Positions 1 to 11,711 of a DNA stretch of 64,000 bases are shown in pieces. The position numbers and the translations under genes are program-made. Source of the stretch: Aquilaria yunnanensis (lineage: Eukaryota; Streptophyta; Magnoliopsida; Malvales; Thymelaeaceae); NCBI GenBank assembly GCA_039654915.1, contig CM077599.1, forward strand, positions 30,131,501-30,195,500, read 5' to 3'. A model generated the notes under the pieces. It ran no database searches. It was not told where the DNA came from and saw only the letters and a program-made list of their open reading frames with translations. How positions within the stretch are numbered: position 1 is the stretch's first letter; every line of letters begins with the position of its first letter.

Positions 1-1013
1 ATAGCTCATGAAGAGTATATTCTATTTTCTTAATAAATTTATTGATTTTTCATTATCACGGATGAAAATATAATAGTAACATATCCATCATGGATAGAAA
101 TGGAAATCATGAAAATACTTTGCCGAGGTTTAGAAATATAAGCCTTTCCTTGTATTTTTTTCTATACTATTTGGGAAATTTTCTAAAATCTTAATTCACG
201 TTTTAATTTACCAATATTTTAGTAATTTGGCTTTTATAGTTATTTTGTATATTTACTTGATAGAAAAAGAAATAATCCAAATTGCCCAGTAACTATTAAA
301 AACTACCAATAGATTGCAATTATTTAAGTATTTTTTTGTACTAAAAATTCTCAAAGTATTTTTCTGGTTCTGGTTTTTTAATTTTGTTAGCTTAGATTTA
401 GGTTTTGTACTTGTATTTAGCTACCTATATAGTTGTTTTACTTTCCAGAAAAAATAATTTAAATTGTTTAATAATTATGTAAATACTATCAACAGACTAA
501 AATTACTTAAGTATATTTTTCTAGTAAAATTTCCCAATGCACTAATGTTTTGGATCCTATAAGTAAAACTTCTCAAATATGTATGTTAAAAAAATATTAT
601 GTCTGAAAAGTTTTTATGTTCGCAGAATAGGCACTGACAGCATTTGTAATTTGTATTTTTATTTCATTTTTGTTTATTTTTTGTTTTAACCATGAATTAA
701 TTTAACAAAATTGATAATACAGAGGATTATAATTTTAGGCTAGTTATCTAATGATTTAAATAGTTTAATTTAATTAATGTTTTTAAGAAGTGAAAAGTTA
801 ATTAAATTAAGCCACTAAAATGCTTAAAAAATCCGAAAGTTAATTGTGCTTGCTGGGACTTGGCAAAGCTCTTATGTAGATTTATTAAGGTGCTAAATTG
901 CTTAATAAATACATTGCCAAAAAAAAATTATATAAGCAAATGTCTAATTTTTTAAATATTTTTTTAAAAATTTATTGGTTTTTCATTTTCAAGAGAAATA
1001 TGTGGATTAGCAT
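1..1013. other. AT-rich intergenic stretch, nothing recognised
   Basis: Strongly AT-rich sequence without a substantial open frame, tandem repeat or element terminus that I can support. It borders the telomere-like array on its right. Confidence 0.6.
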
Positions 1014-2203
1014 GGTAACCCTAAATCCTAAATCCTAAAACCCTAACCCTTAACCCTAACTCTAAAAGTGTAACTCCAAATGATAAACCTAAATCTTAAA
1101 TCCTAACCCTAAACCGTAACCCTCGCCCTAATCCCTAATCTTTATCCCTACTAATCCATAAATCCTAACCCTAACTCGTAACCTTAATACCTATCTCTAA
1201 ACCCTAACACTTAACACTAATATCTAACCTTAACATTAATTCCTAACCCTAACCATAAATCCTATACCCTGAACATAAAACTAACCCTAATCCATAAGTC
1301 TAAACCCTAATTCTAATATCTAATCCTTAAAACTAATCCTAATCCTAATCTTTAGCCCAAATCTTACTATACATTTCAGCCTCTAACCCTATTTAATATT
1401 AACCCTAAACCTTGATCCTTAACGCTATTCCCTAAACCTTGATCCTTAACCCTATTCCCTAAACCTTAACCTAACCTTAATCCCTAATCCTTAACCTTAA
1501 ACCTTATTCCCTAATCCTAAACCGTAACATTAAATATTTAACCCTAAACGTAATCCTCATCCTAAACCCTTAATCCTTAACCCTAATCCTAAACCCTAAC
1601 CATAACCTTATTCCTTAAACCTTAACCCTAACCATAACCCTATTCCCTAAACCTTAACCTTAACCTTAATCCCTAATCCCTAACCCTAAACTCTAATCCT
1701 AATCTCTAATCCCTAACTCTAATTCCTAATTAATAACCCTAAACCCTAAACCCTAATCCTAAACCCTAATCCTTAAGCCTAAACACTAATCCTTAACCCT
1801 AAACCCTATTCCTTAAACCTTAACCTAACCTTAATCCCTAATCCCAAAACATTAAACCATAATCCATAATCCTAAACCCTAACATTAAATCTCTAACCCT
1901 AAACATAATCTTAATCCTAAACCCTAACCATAACCCTAACAGTAAATCTCATTCCCTAAACGTAATCCTAATCCTAACATTTTAATCCTAAACCCTAACC
2001 CTAAACCCTAATCCCTAACCCAAAAATCTAATCTTAATCCCTAATCCTAAACCCCAACATTAAATCCCAAACCATAATCCCTAATCCTAATCCTAACCCT
2101 TAATCCTAAACCATAACCCTAAACCCTAATCCTTAACCCTACCCGTAACTTTATTCCCTAAAGCCTAATCCCTACTCCTAAACCTTAACAAAACATAATC
2201 CTA
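1014..2203 (+). repeat. Degenerate telomere-like array
   Basis: Dense run of CCCTAAA, AACCCTAA, CCTAATCC and CCTTAACC variants on the + strand. The plant telomere repeat is TTTAGGG, so this is its C-rich strand, heavily mutated, with few perfect units in succession. The C-rich orientation on + matches what lies next to a left chromosome end. An interstitial or subtelomeric relic is equally compatible. The array grades into the satellite on its right without a sharp break. Confidence 0.85.
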
Positions 2204-5200
2204 ATTCTCAATCTCATACCACTTAACCTGAATCTCATACCATAACAACCTGAATCTCACGCCACACTAATCTCATTATCATACCACAATAACCTTAATC
2301 TCATACCAAATGAATCTAAATCTCATACTACTTGAACCTGAATTTCATACCACTTAACCTAAACCTTATACCACTTAGCTTGAATCTTATACCAGTAAAC
2401 CTTAATATCATACCATTTAACCTCAATCTTATCCCATAACTTGAATCTCATACCATTTAACCTGAATCTCATACCAATTAACCCAAATCGCATACCACTT
2501 AACCTGAATCCTATACCACAACAATCTAATTATCATACCGCAATAACCTTAATCTCATACCATTTAACCTGAATTTGATACCATTTCACCTAAATCTCAT
2601 ATCATTTAACCTCAATCGCATACCACTTAACCTGAATCCTATACCACACTAACCTCGTTATCATACCACAATAACCTTAATCTCATACCAAATGAACCTA
2701 AATCTCATACCACATGAACCTGAATCTTATACCACTTAACCTAAATCTCATACCAGTAAACCTTAATATCATATCATTTAACCTCAATCCTATACCATAA
2801 CCTGAATCATATACCAGTTAACGCGAATCGCATATCACTTAACCTGAATCCTATACCACAACAACCTAATTATCATACCACAATAACCTTAATCTCATAC
2901 CATTTAACCTGAATCTGATACCATTTCAAATGAATCTCATACCATTTAACCTCAATCGCTTACCACTTAACCTAAATCCTGTACCACACTAACCTCATTA
3001 TCATACCACAATAACCTTAATCTCATACCAAATGAACCTAAATCTCATACCACTTAACCTAAACCTCATACCACTTAACCTGAATCTCATACCAGTAAAC
3101 CTTAATATCATACCATTTAACCTCAATCCTATACCATAACTTGAATCTCATACCAGTTAACTCGAATCGCATACCACTTACCTAGAATCCTATACCACAA
3201 CAACCTCATTATCACACCACAATAACCTTAATCTCATACCATTTAACCTAAATCTGATACCATTTCTCCTAAATCTCATACCATTTAACCTCAATCGTTA
3301 CCACTTAACCTGAATCCGATACCACACTAACCTCATTATCATACCACAATAACCTTAATCTTATACCAAATGAACCTAAATCTCATACCACTTAACCTAA
3401 AACTCATACCACTTAACCTAAATCTCATACCAGTACACCTTAATATCATACCATTTAACCTTAATCCTATACCAGAACCTGAATCTCATACCATTTAACC
3501 TGAATGTCATACCAGTTAATGCGAATCGCATATTACCTAACCTGAATCCTATACCACAACAACCTAATTATCATACCATAATAACCTTAATCTCATACCA
3601 TTTAACCTAAATCTGATACCATTTCACCTGAATCTCATACCATTTAACCTTAATTGCATACCATTTAACCTAAATTCGATACCACACTAACCTCATTATC
3701 ATACCACAATAACCTTAATCTCATACCAAATGAACTTAAATCTCATACCACATGAACCTGAATCTCATACCACTTAACCTACACCTCATACCACTTCACC
3801 TGAATCTCATACCGGTAAACCTTAATATCATACCATTTAACCTCAATCCTATACCATAACCTGAATCTCATACCATTTAACGTAAATCTCATACCAGTTA
3901 ACTTGAATCGCATACTACTTAACCTGAATCCTATACCGCAACAACCTAATTATCATACCACAATAACCTTCATCTCATACCATTTAAGTTGAATCTGATA
4001 CCATTTCACCTGAATCTCATACCATTTAACCTCAATCGCATACCACTTAACCTGAATTCTATACCACACTAACCTCATTATCATACCACAATAACCTTAA
4101 TCTCATACCAAATGAACCTAAATCTCATACCACATGAACTTGAATCTCATACCATTTAACCTAAACCTCATACCAATTAACCTGAATCTCATACCAGTAA
4201 ACCTTAATATCATACCATTTAACCTCAATCTTATAGCATAACCAGAATCTCATATCATTTAACCTGAATCTCATACCAGTTAACCCGAATCGCATACTAC
4301 TTAACCTGAATCCTACACCACAACAACCTAATTATCATACCACTATAACCTTCATCTCATATCATTTAACTTTAATCGCATACCACTTAACTTGAATCCT
4401 ATACCACAACAACCTAATTATTATACCACAATAACCTTCATCTCATACCATTTAACCTCAATCGCATACCACTTAACCTGAATCCTATACCATAGTAACC
4501 TCATTATCATACCACAGTAACCTTAATCTCATACCAAATGAACCTAAATCTCATATCACATGAACCTAAATCTTATACTACTTAACCTAAACTTCATAGC
4601 ACTTAACCTGAATCTCATACTAGTAAACCTTAATATCATACCATTTAACCTCAATCCTATACCATAACCTGAATCTCATACCATTTTAAGCTGAATCTCA
4701 TACTAGTACACCTGAATCTTATACCATTTAACCAGAATCCTATACCACAATAACCTCATTATCATACCACAATGACCTTAATCTCATACCAGATTAACCT
4801 GAATCTCATACCACTTAACCTGAATCTCATACCATTTAACCTGAATCACATACCACTTAACCAGAATCCTATACCACAACAACATCATTATCATATCACA
4901 ATAACCTGAATCTCATACAAGATTAACCTGAATCTCATACTATTTAACCTGAATCGCATACCACTTCACCTGAATACTATACCACAATAACCTTATTATC
5001 ATACCACAATAACCTTAATCTCATACCATATGAACCTAAATCTCATACCAGATAAACCTAAATCTCATACCATTAAACCTTAATATCATACCATTTAACC
5101 TCAATCTTATACCATAACCTGAATCTCATACCATTTAACCTGAATCTCATACCAGTTAACCTGAATCGCATACCACTTAACCTGAATCCTATACCACACC

Positions 5201-5520
5201 AACCTCATTATCATACCATAATAACTTTAATCTCATACCATATAAACATAAATCTCATACCAGATGAACCTGAATCTCATACCACTTAACCTTAATCTCA
5301 TACCATTTAACCTTAATCTCATACCATTTAGCCTCAATCCTATACCATAACCTGAATCTCATACCATTAAACCTGAATATCATACCATATTAGCTTAATT
5401 CTCATACCATCTAAATTTTATATAACATGAACCTAAATCTAATTCCATTTAACCTAAATCCGTTACCACCTACCCTAATTATTATATCATTTAGCCTTAA
5501 TTACATACCGCATAACCTGT
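2204..5520 (+). repeat. Satellite of ~20-22 bp monomers with higher-order structure
   Basis: Hundreds of variants of a monomer of the form TCATACCA-NNNN-AACCTNAA, for example CTCATACCACTTAACCTGAA. A marker variant (ACAATAACCTTAATCTCATA followed by CCAAATGAA) recurs near 2285, 2665, 3005, 3345, 3710, 4085, 4515 and 5000. This gives a higher-order repeat of about 340-430 bp built from many monomer types in a fixed order (ACAATAACC, AAATGAACC, ACTTAACC, AGTAAACC, TTTAACC, ATAACC). The AACC(T) core shared with the adjacent telomere-like array suggests, but does not prove, common origin. Confidence 0.85.
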
Positions 5521-5830
5521 AACCTGTTGTTCAGGTTACAGTATGATTTTCTTATTATGTATACTATTGTGATATTTCTAAACTTGGGTCCTTAACTGAT
5601 CAGAGAGCAAAAGTTTGAGGATGAGCCATGAAAAGGGGGGTATTGATACAACCCCCTGTATTTTAGAACGCTCCTGCCATTTTGACCCCGTTTCTTAGAA
5701 AAGCTGGCAGCCATGCCACCCTGGTGAAGTATGCTTATAAAAGCTATGTAGAGCACTAACAAGCTTTCGGATCCAGTGGAGTAGTTGAAATCTTTGGGTG
5801 AAACCCGCGTCAATTCGTTCCCTGCAGTTC
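5521..5830. other. Unrecognised moderate-GC segment with a 73-codon minus-strand frame
   Basis: Short non-repetitive island between satellite and T-rich repeat. A minus-strand frame (5813-5592) could encode 73 residues, and a TATAAAA motif lies on the + strand near 5736. No domain, signal or homologue is recognised. It could be a fragment of an unrelated mobile element. I do not call it a gene. Confidence 0.3.
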
Positions 5831-6860
5831 AATGCTTGTTTCTCTAATATTTTTGTTCCTTCTTTTCTTCTCCACTTTTGGTTTCATTTTTTGCCCCGCT
5901 TTTTTTTTTTTTGCTTTGCTTTTTCAATTTCTATATTATATTTTTTATTTCTATTTTTCGGTTTTATTTTTTTCTCTTATAAATCTATTGTTTTCAAGTC
6001 TCTATATGTTCTCTTCTTTATGTTCTTTTTCAGTTCCTATATGTTTTTTTCTTTCCATTATTTTTCATTTTCTATCTATTCTTTTATACATTGTTGTTTA
6101 TTCTTTTATAAATATGTTTTTTTCCAGCTAATTTATGTTCTTTTATTTTTGTTCATTTTCAGTTTCTATATGTTTTTTTATGCATTATTATTTGTTCTTT
6201 TATAAATACGTTCTTTTTTACTTCATATATATTTTTTTGTTCTATTTTTGTACTTGTATATTCTTTTATGCGTTTTTGTTTGTTCTTTTTCAATTATTAT
6301 ATATTCTACTTGATGTCTGGTCTTTTCAAATGTTTCCATTGTTCTGTAAGCAAATAGTATCTGATCTTTTTTTGATTCTTTTTTAGTTCCTATATATTCT
6401 TTTAATTATTGTTATTTGTTCTTTTTTAATTCCTATATATTTTTTTTATTCTTTGATGTTTTTTTATTCTTCGATGTTTATTTTTTTTAGTTCCTATATA
6501 TTCTTTTATTCATTATTATTTATTCTTTTTAAGTTTCTATATGTTTTTATATTCATTATTATTTGTTTTTTAAGTTCTTTTTTTTTATTTAACAGGTTTA
6601 TTCTTTTATAATTATTGTCTGTTCTTTTATTAGTAGCTATGTTTTGTCTTATCTCAATTTCTTGTTCTTTATAAGTTCTTCATTTTTTTGGTAAATTATT
6701 TGTTTTTATGTTCTTCTATTATTATCTATTTTTTTTTATGAGTATCTATTAATTTGTCTAGAGAAATAAATTCTTCTTTCATTTGTATATATTGTTTATT
6801 CTTTTGGAGGAACTATCTATTTTCTTTACAAGTAACTGTTCATTCTTTTAGGTTAACTAG
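5831..6860 (+). repeat. T-rich minisatellite
   Basis: Irregular tandem repeats of about 35-45 bp built from TTCTTTTATTCATTATTATT, TTCCTATATATTC and similar phrases. The long phenylalanine-rich open frames across this stretch are a by-product of the T-rich composition. Confidence 0.75.
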
Positions 6861-7641
6861 TTATTTTTTAATTAGTTGAAAATTTTTAAAAAATATGAAT
6901 AAAAAATATAAAAAACTAAACAAAAAAATACTATAAAAATAAAGAATGATAATAAAATTGAGAAGACAAGGTAGATAAATTAAAAAGTAAGAACATTTCT
7001 GAGCAAACTCACGTTAGACCACGCGCTTTTCTCATCTCTGTCATATTCGCTTGTTCCTGTTCGCTGTATCGCACAAATCTTCAGCTTGCTTTTCGCTGTC
7101 TTGTTGATTTTCCTTCTTTGAATTGTTTTGCCTTGCATCGTCTGCGTTGCCGAAGCTGTGAACGGTGGTATCAAGTCCGATTACGGCTAATTGATCGGCT
7201 ACAATGGTTAGTATTTCAGATCTGCTTTAGAGTGCATCTCCCAGCCATGGGTTGATCTTGGATGGAGGGGATTAGATTGATATAAACCTGGTTTGCTTCC
7301 AATCTTTTAGTTGCATTTCATATTTTGGTCAAATTTGGTTTCTCTAGCGATGGTTCCTTCTACTTCAGGTAGGTTATTGAAGAAGATTCTCCATAATTCA
7401 CTTCCTTGTCCCATGTAGGACACTCATAGTTATGTCCCTCCTTGGTTTGAAGGATTTAAAGACACTGGTTCTTTATCAGTGGCTTTTGGCTTTTGTGATT
7501 GGTTATTTATCATGTTCTTTCTCTGTTCCATTTGATTCGCTAGATACAGAGTCCCTGTGAAGATTGTTTGCCCAATTGGGGATAACTCTCAATGGCATGA
7601 TTTCTGATTCGATTTTTGGTTTGTTTTGACTGGGCTTATGC
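6861..7641. other. No gene identified; possible leader of the DUF4283 pseudogene
   Basis: Mixed-composition sequence between the T-rich repeat and the DUF4283-like pseudogene. It may contain the 5' leader of that element, but no start, promoter or repeat boundary can be fixed. Confidence 0.35.
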
Positions 7642-8640
7642 TTGTGGCTTTCTATGCTTCGATCTTGGTCATCTGTTAGATATACAAATGAACTGGATGA
7701 AGTACATCATACCACATCTTCGTTCTGGTTCTTTGTCTCTTTCACGAGTTGTCTATCTCCGCAATGGGTGATGGTTAACGTTGATCAAGCTCTACTGGAG
7801 AGCACTAGGTATTACCTGAAATCCTCTCTCCTTATTCAGGTAGTTGATTATTGTAGATTCTCAACATCTTTCCTCAACTCTTATATTCAATCTGTATGGC
7901 AAACGGAGGATAGGGTCTCGGTGATTGGCAATGTGGGACAGAATCAGTTTATTGTTTACTTTTACAGCTGGAATGATTTCATTAATATGGAATCTATGGC
8001 GCCATGGAATATGGATGGCACTCTCGTCCTTGGTCGGCGATTCCAACCACATTTGCGAGTAGAGGACCATGATTTCCTTACTATCCCGGTGTGGGTGCAA
8101 GTTCACAAATTACCCTTTATGTATTTAAACCCAGCGGCAGCTAGAAATATCACTGAGAAGATTGGTTTGGTGTTAGAGATTGATATGTAGGACCATAGTT
8201 TACACAGATGGAATTACTTGCGTTTTAAGATCATCATCAATGTCCAGGAACCTTTGGTTCATGGATTTTACCTAGAGACAGGTAATGACAAAATAATGTG
8301 GATTCCACTTTGATATGAGAAGATTTATAAAGTTTGTAAGCTATGCGGTTATATTGGGCACTCTACACCAGAGTGTAGGTTGAAAATTGGAAGCCATCTT
8401 GGTTCGACCATTAGGTTCAGAGGAGTGGATCATCAAAGGGAATCTCACAAAAAGATCAGTATCCGTGAGAATGACGCCTTCCATTACTAGTTATATGTAA
8501 ATAACACTTCAGACCAGAAAATTTTGGATGAGATACTTGATCCAGTGAACTATTCTCCTGCGGAAGATGTTCATGGGACTGAGGTGGACTAGACTCATGA
8601 ATGCTTGAGCCTAGATACAAACTTGAATCTTGGATGGGAA
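7642..8640 (+). pseudogene. DUF4283 / zinc-knuckle ORF1-like protein (plant LINE type), decayed
   Basis: One reading frame runs through the region. It is broken by TAG at 8188-8190 and TGA at 8312-8314, and by further stops after about 8490. The first part has the hallmarks of the plant DUF4283 domain: a segment ending in PWNMDGTLVLGRRFQP, then the IPVWVQVHKLP block and a GLVLEID strand. In the same frame, 8335-8376 encodes a C-x2-C-x4-H-x4-C knuckle (CKLCGYIGHSTPEC). This pairing is typical of ORF1 of plant LINE-1-like elements and of host genes derived from them. No endonuclease or reverse transcriptase follows, because a gypsy LTR starts at 9115. It is therefore a 3'-truncated relic. Codon use and AT-rich composition resemble the surroundings. 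Confidence 0.7.
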
Positions 8641-9114
8641 AAACACGATGAGGAGGTAATCAGTTGATGACAACTCAGAGAAACAATTAAAAGAGGAAGA
8701 CAAGGGCACTAATTGGTCAGGGGACAAGGAGCCTAATCAATTTTACTTTTCAGGTGGTCTTTTTAATGGCCTAAATTTTAGTGACACATGATACTTGATG
8801 TAGCAATTCTTCAGTAGAAATATACGACACAGCAATGGAATTTAGGCCAAACGCTGGCGTCTATTTAGGTTATAGCCTTCTACCTACCTTTAGAGTTTGA
8901 TCGAACAACCACGTATCAAACTCAGACCACAGTGGCCTTTTGCTCTTCCCATATGATAGTGTCCAAAAAACAAACTATTGTTTAGAAGGTACCAACATAG
9001 GACAATATTTAGTTTTAGGGCCCTGCTATACCGTTGTGCAAAGTAGCAGAAATTCTTAGCAAATTGCCAAAATTGTTACCGAAGGTGTTTAAACAGTTGT
9101 CCAAAGAAGTAGAT
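8641..9114. other. No feature recognised
   Basis: AT-rich sequence between the DUF4283-like relic and the LTR of element C. No open frame or repeat can be supported. Confidence 0.5.
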
Positions 9115-11050
9115 TGTTGACATAATTTTGTCCGAGTACTAATTTTAGTTGGGAAAAATTAGTTTAAGAGCATTTTTGTTTTGTAGGGGAGGCATTCATT
9201 GTGCTATTAATTTTAGGAGTTTAAAATGTTCATCTAGGGTAGAAATAGGAATTAATTTAGTTTAGATACTAATTTAGAGCCCTAAGAGTTTCGTAAGGAT
9301 AATTAAAAAAAATAAATAAAAAGAGTTTTAGGAGGGAAAAACCAAGGATTTTTTTAACAAAATTAGGAAGTTCGCGGTAAATCTGTCAAGATTGAAAAGT
9401 TTGGGACAAGTCTTGAAAAATCTCAAAATTTCAGGGAAATCTGATTATTTTTGTAAAGTTTTGGGCTAATTTGATAAATTTTGAAAGTTTTGGGCTCAAT
9501 TGACAAATTAGAGAAATAATGAATAAAATTGAGAATTCGCATGAAATCTAGGCTTGAATCAGTAACTCAAAAATTCTTTTTGACCTATATTAGAATTTAG
9601 ACCAAGTTTACTTTGAGAGTCCGTTAATCACGCCTAAGGCACCCATTATAAATATGAGATCAACAATTGAGAGGGAAAAAAGATGAAATTGGCAAATCCT
9701 AGCTCCTAGTTGAAGAAAGAAAAAACTGCAGTCTTAAACTCCTAGCTTATTGTTACCCTACCCAAAAACCCTGGAACTTTCCCCAGACTACCTCTATCCC
9801 TAGTTACTCATTCTCTGTTGCCTGACACGTCATCTCACCGGCTGCCGCTCCTGCTGCCGCCAGTCATTCCTTATCCCCAGTCGTCGACGTTTCAGCTTCC
9901 CGGCTTTGCCGTCGTTGTTCCTATTGCCTTCCATGCCGTTCGCGAGCTTTTCCCGTCACAATTGCCCCCGCTTTTCTTCTCCATCCGTCACTAGACTTAG
10001 CTGTCCCTCACTGTTTGCACTATCGGGAGTCCCCAGAGCCATCGTTGACCTAACCTTGCTACACGTTCGCCCAAACCTCGCTAGAGGGAAGAAAATTGAG
10101 CTCAGATCTAAAAACAAACCTGTAATCTGACCCGTCGCTAGACTCGTCTGTATCTCATTAGGATATAACCCTATTTTAGTCCTTTGTTCATTTTATTTTG
10201 TTTGTTTGAGTCGTTAAATTTTTTTAGTTTTTGTGGATTCATCATTGATAACATTTCTTTTATTAATTTGTTCTATTGTTGTTAAATGGAAGGTTAAATT
10301 TGCTATTTTTATTTCTGTTATAGGGATGGCCAAGCCTCCCACCTTTTTTTATTATCTATTACTTTTGCATTTTATTTTATTTTTATTATTTTTGTCATAG
10401 GATGGCCAACCCTCCAGTTTTTTTTTTGTTATTCTTGCATTTTATTTTTATTATTTCTGTTATGCGAATGGCTAAGCGTCCCGTCTTTTATTTTTCTGTT
10501 ATTCTTGCATTTTTTTTATTATTTTAGTTATATGGAAGGTCAAGCCTCATATCTTTTATTCTTTGTTATTATTGAATTTTTTATTTTATTATTTATTGTT
10601 AATGGAATGCTGATCCTCCCACATCTTTTGTTAAAATAAAACATCAATATTTGGTTGATTTGATAGGATTTATGGTGTAGATTGATAATCAACTAAAACA
10701 TTTAAGAAAATAAATAAAGATAAAAAACGACGTGTTAAGTTTCTTTTTTTTTTATAATTCTATATCTGGGTGGTCCGATAGGATCTATGGTTTGGAAATA
10801 TCAAAATCTCATAAAATAAACAAAATCAAGTAATAAGGTTTAGAAGTTCATATTCGGGTGGTTCGATTAGAATCCATGATATTTGGGTGGTTCGATTAGA
10901 ATCCAAGGTGCCAATTTTTGGGCACTATAACAAGGTTGTTTTAGCGTAACCGTATTTCCGAACCTCTCGAACTCTCGTAGATCATTTTAAGATGTCTAAT
11001 TGACCTAGGTGAAACCGATTGGTGGCAACTCCCAAAAACACGTTGCTATA
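9115..11050 (+). mobile_element. 5' LTR of Ogre-like element C
   Basis: It starts TGTTGACATAATTTTGTCCG, matching the start of the other LTRs here (TGTTGACACCCAATTTCGTC). It ends ...ACGTTGCTATA, where the family has GCTACA, so the terminal CA has mutated. Internal landmarks follow the order seen in the LTR at 61334: a pyrimidine-rich 'aagttttgggc' block near 9390-9500, TATAAATA at 9647-9654, a GC-richer R/U5 stretch, and the tandem 'ATGGCCAAGCCTCCC' array at 10320-10620. The strongly conserved 3' end ('aaaccgattggtggcaact') is present. It is older than the other LTRs judging by its divergence. Confidence 0.85.
9647..9654 (+). promoter_or_regulatory. TATA box of LTR C
   Basis: TATAAATA at the position where the aligned LTRs also carry TATAAATA (61845-61852; minus strand 60540-60547 and 43340-43347). 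It is probably the retrotransposon promoter. Confidence 0.6.
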
Positions 11051-11053
11051 ACC

Positions 11054-11070
11054 TAGCGACTCCACTAGGG
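11054..11070 (+). other. Primer-binding site of element C
   Basis: TAGCGACTCCACTAGGG, three bases after the LTR end. It aligns with TGGCGACTCCACTGGGA in element A. The first TGG has mutated to TAG. The Ogre/Tat family is known for tRNA-Arg-type primers; the tRNA identity here is inferred, not checked. Confidence 0.65.
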
Positions 11071-11711
11071 ACTTTTATGAGTTGGGCCTGTAAAGTTTAG
11101 TCTATCTTTTTTTTTTGTTTTGCTTATTTTTTGTGTGACTCATGTACTGTATTTGCTTGTTGTAGGTATGCAATATGTATTCTTCACATGAAGTTCTACA
11201 CCCAAGCTTTCTTAACTCAACCACATTTTTTCAAAGCGGAACTAGTGTTGTTGTCTTTGTGAGACTATGGTCTCCAGGCCTTCACTGGTTTCAAGTAACA
11301 AAGTAGTGTATTTGCCTCCTGAGACGGTAGTCTCTGCATGGGCATACGAAATGCTACGACCTGAATTAATTCTCTCTTTACATAAACCTTCGTGGGTAAG
11401 GAATTGGGCTGTTACTATGATTTAGTGATAGGATTTGGGAACCAACTTGACCTCTCTTGACAAGCCACCATATGTATATAGAACTTCCTACTTTGCCATA
11501 GAACCGACGATAGAATTTTTATCTTTTGTTTTCATCACCATAGGCATGAATTTTGCATTGTTCATATGCTTATTGCAATATTGCGTAACTTATGACTCTA
11601 TGTGTTGCTTTGAACTAACTTCACTTTTTCTTGTTGATTTTTTATTTTTTTTCTGTTTAGGCACATTCATATTATCCATTAGGTTAAGTATTTGGTGAAA
11701 GCATTATTGCA
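11071..11711 (+). other. Untranslated leader of element C
   Basis: Leader between primer site and ORF1. Blocks such as 'gtgagactatggtct' and 'aaggaattgggctgt' are shared with the leader of B (36984-37598), and in more diverged form with A and D. No open frame is conserved between copies. Confidence 0.6.

Noticed and set aside
1014..5520. CRISPR-like array
   Set aside because: The repeats are contiguous and variable with no unique spacers; this is plant telomere-like and satellite DNA.
5798..6386. Several long Phe-rich open frames
   Set aside because: They arise from T-rich minisatellite sequence; no start context, domain or conserved frame.
6980..7174. 64-codon minus-strand frame
   Set aside because: Short, no motif; more likely part of an untranslated leader read backward.
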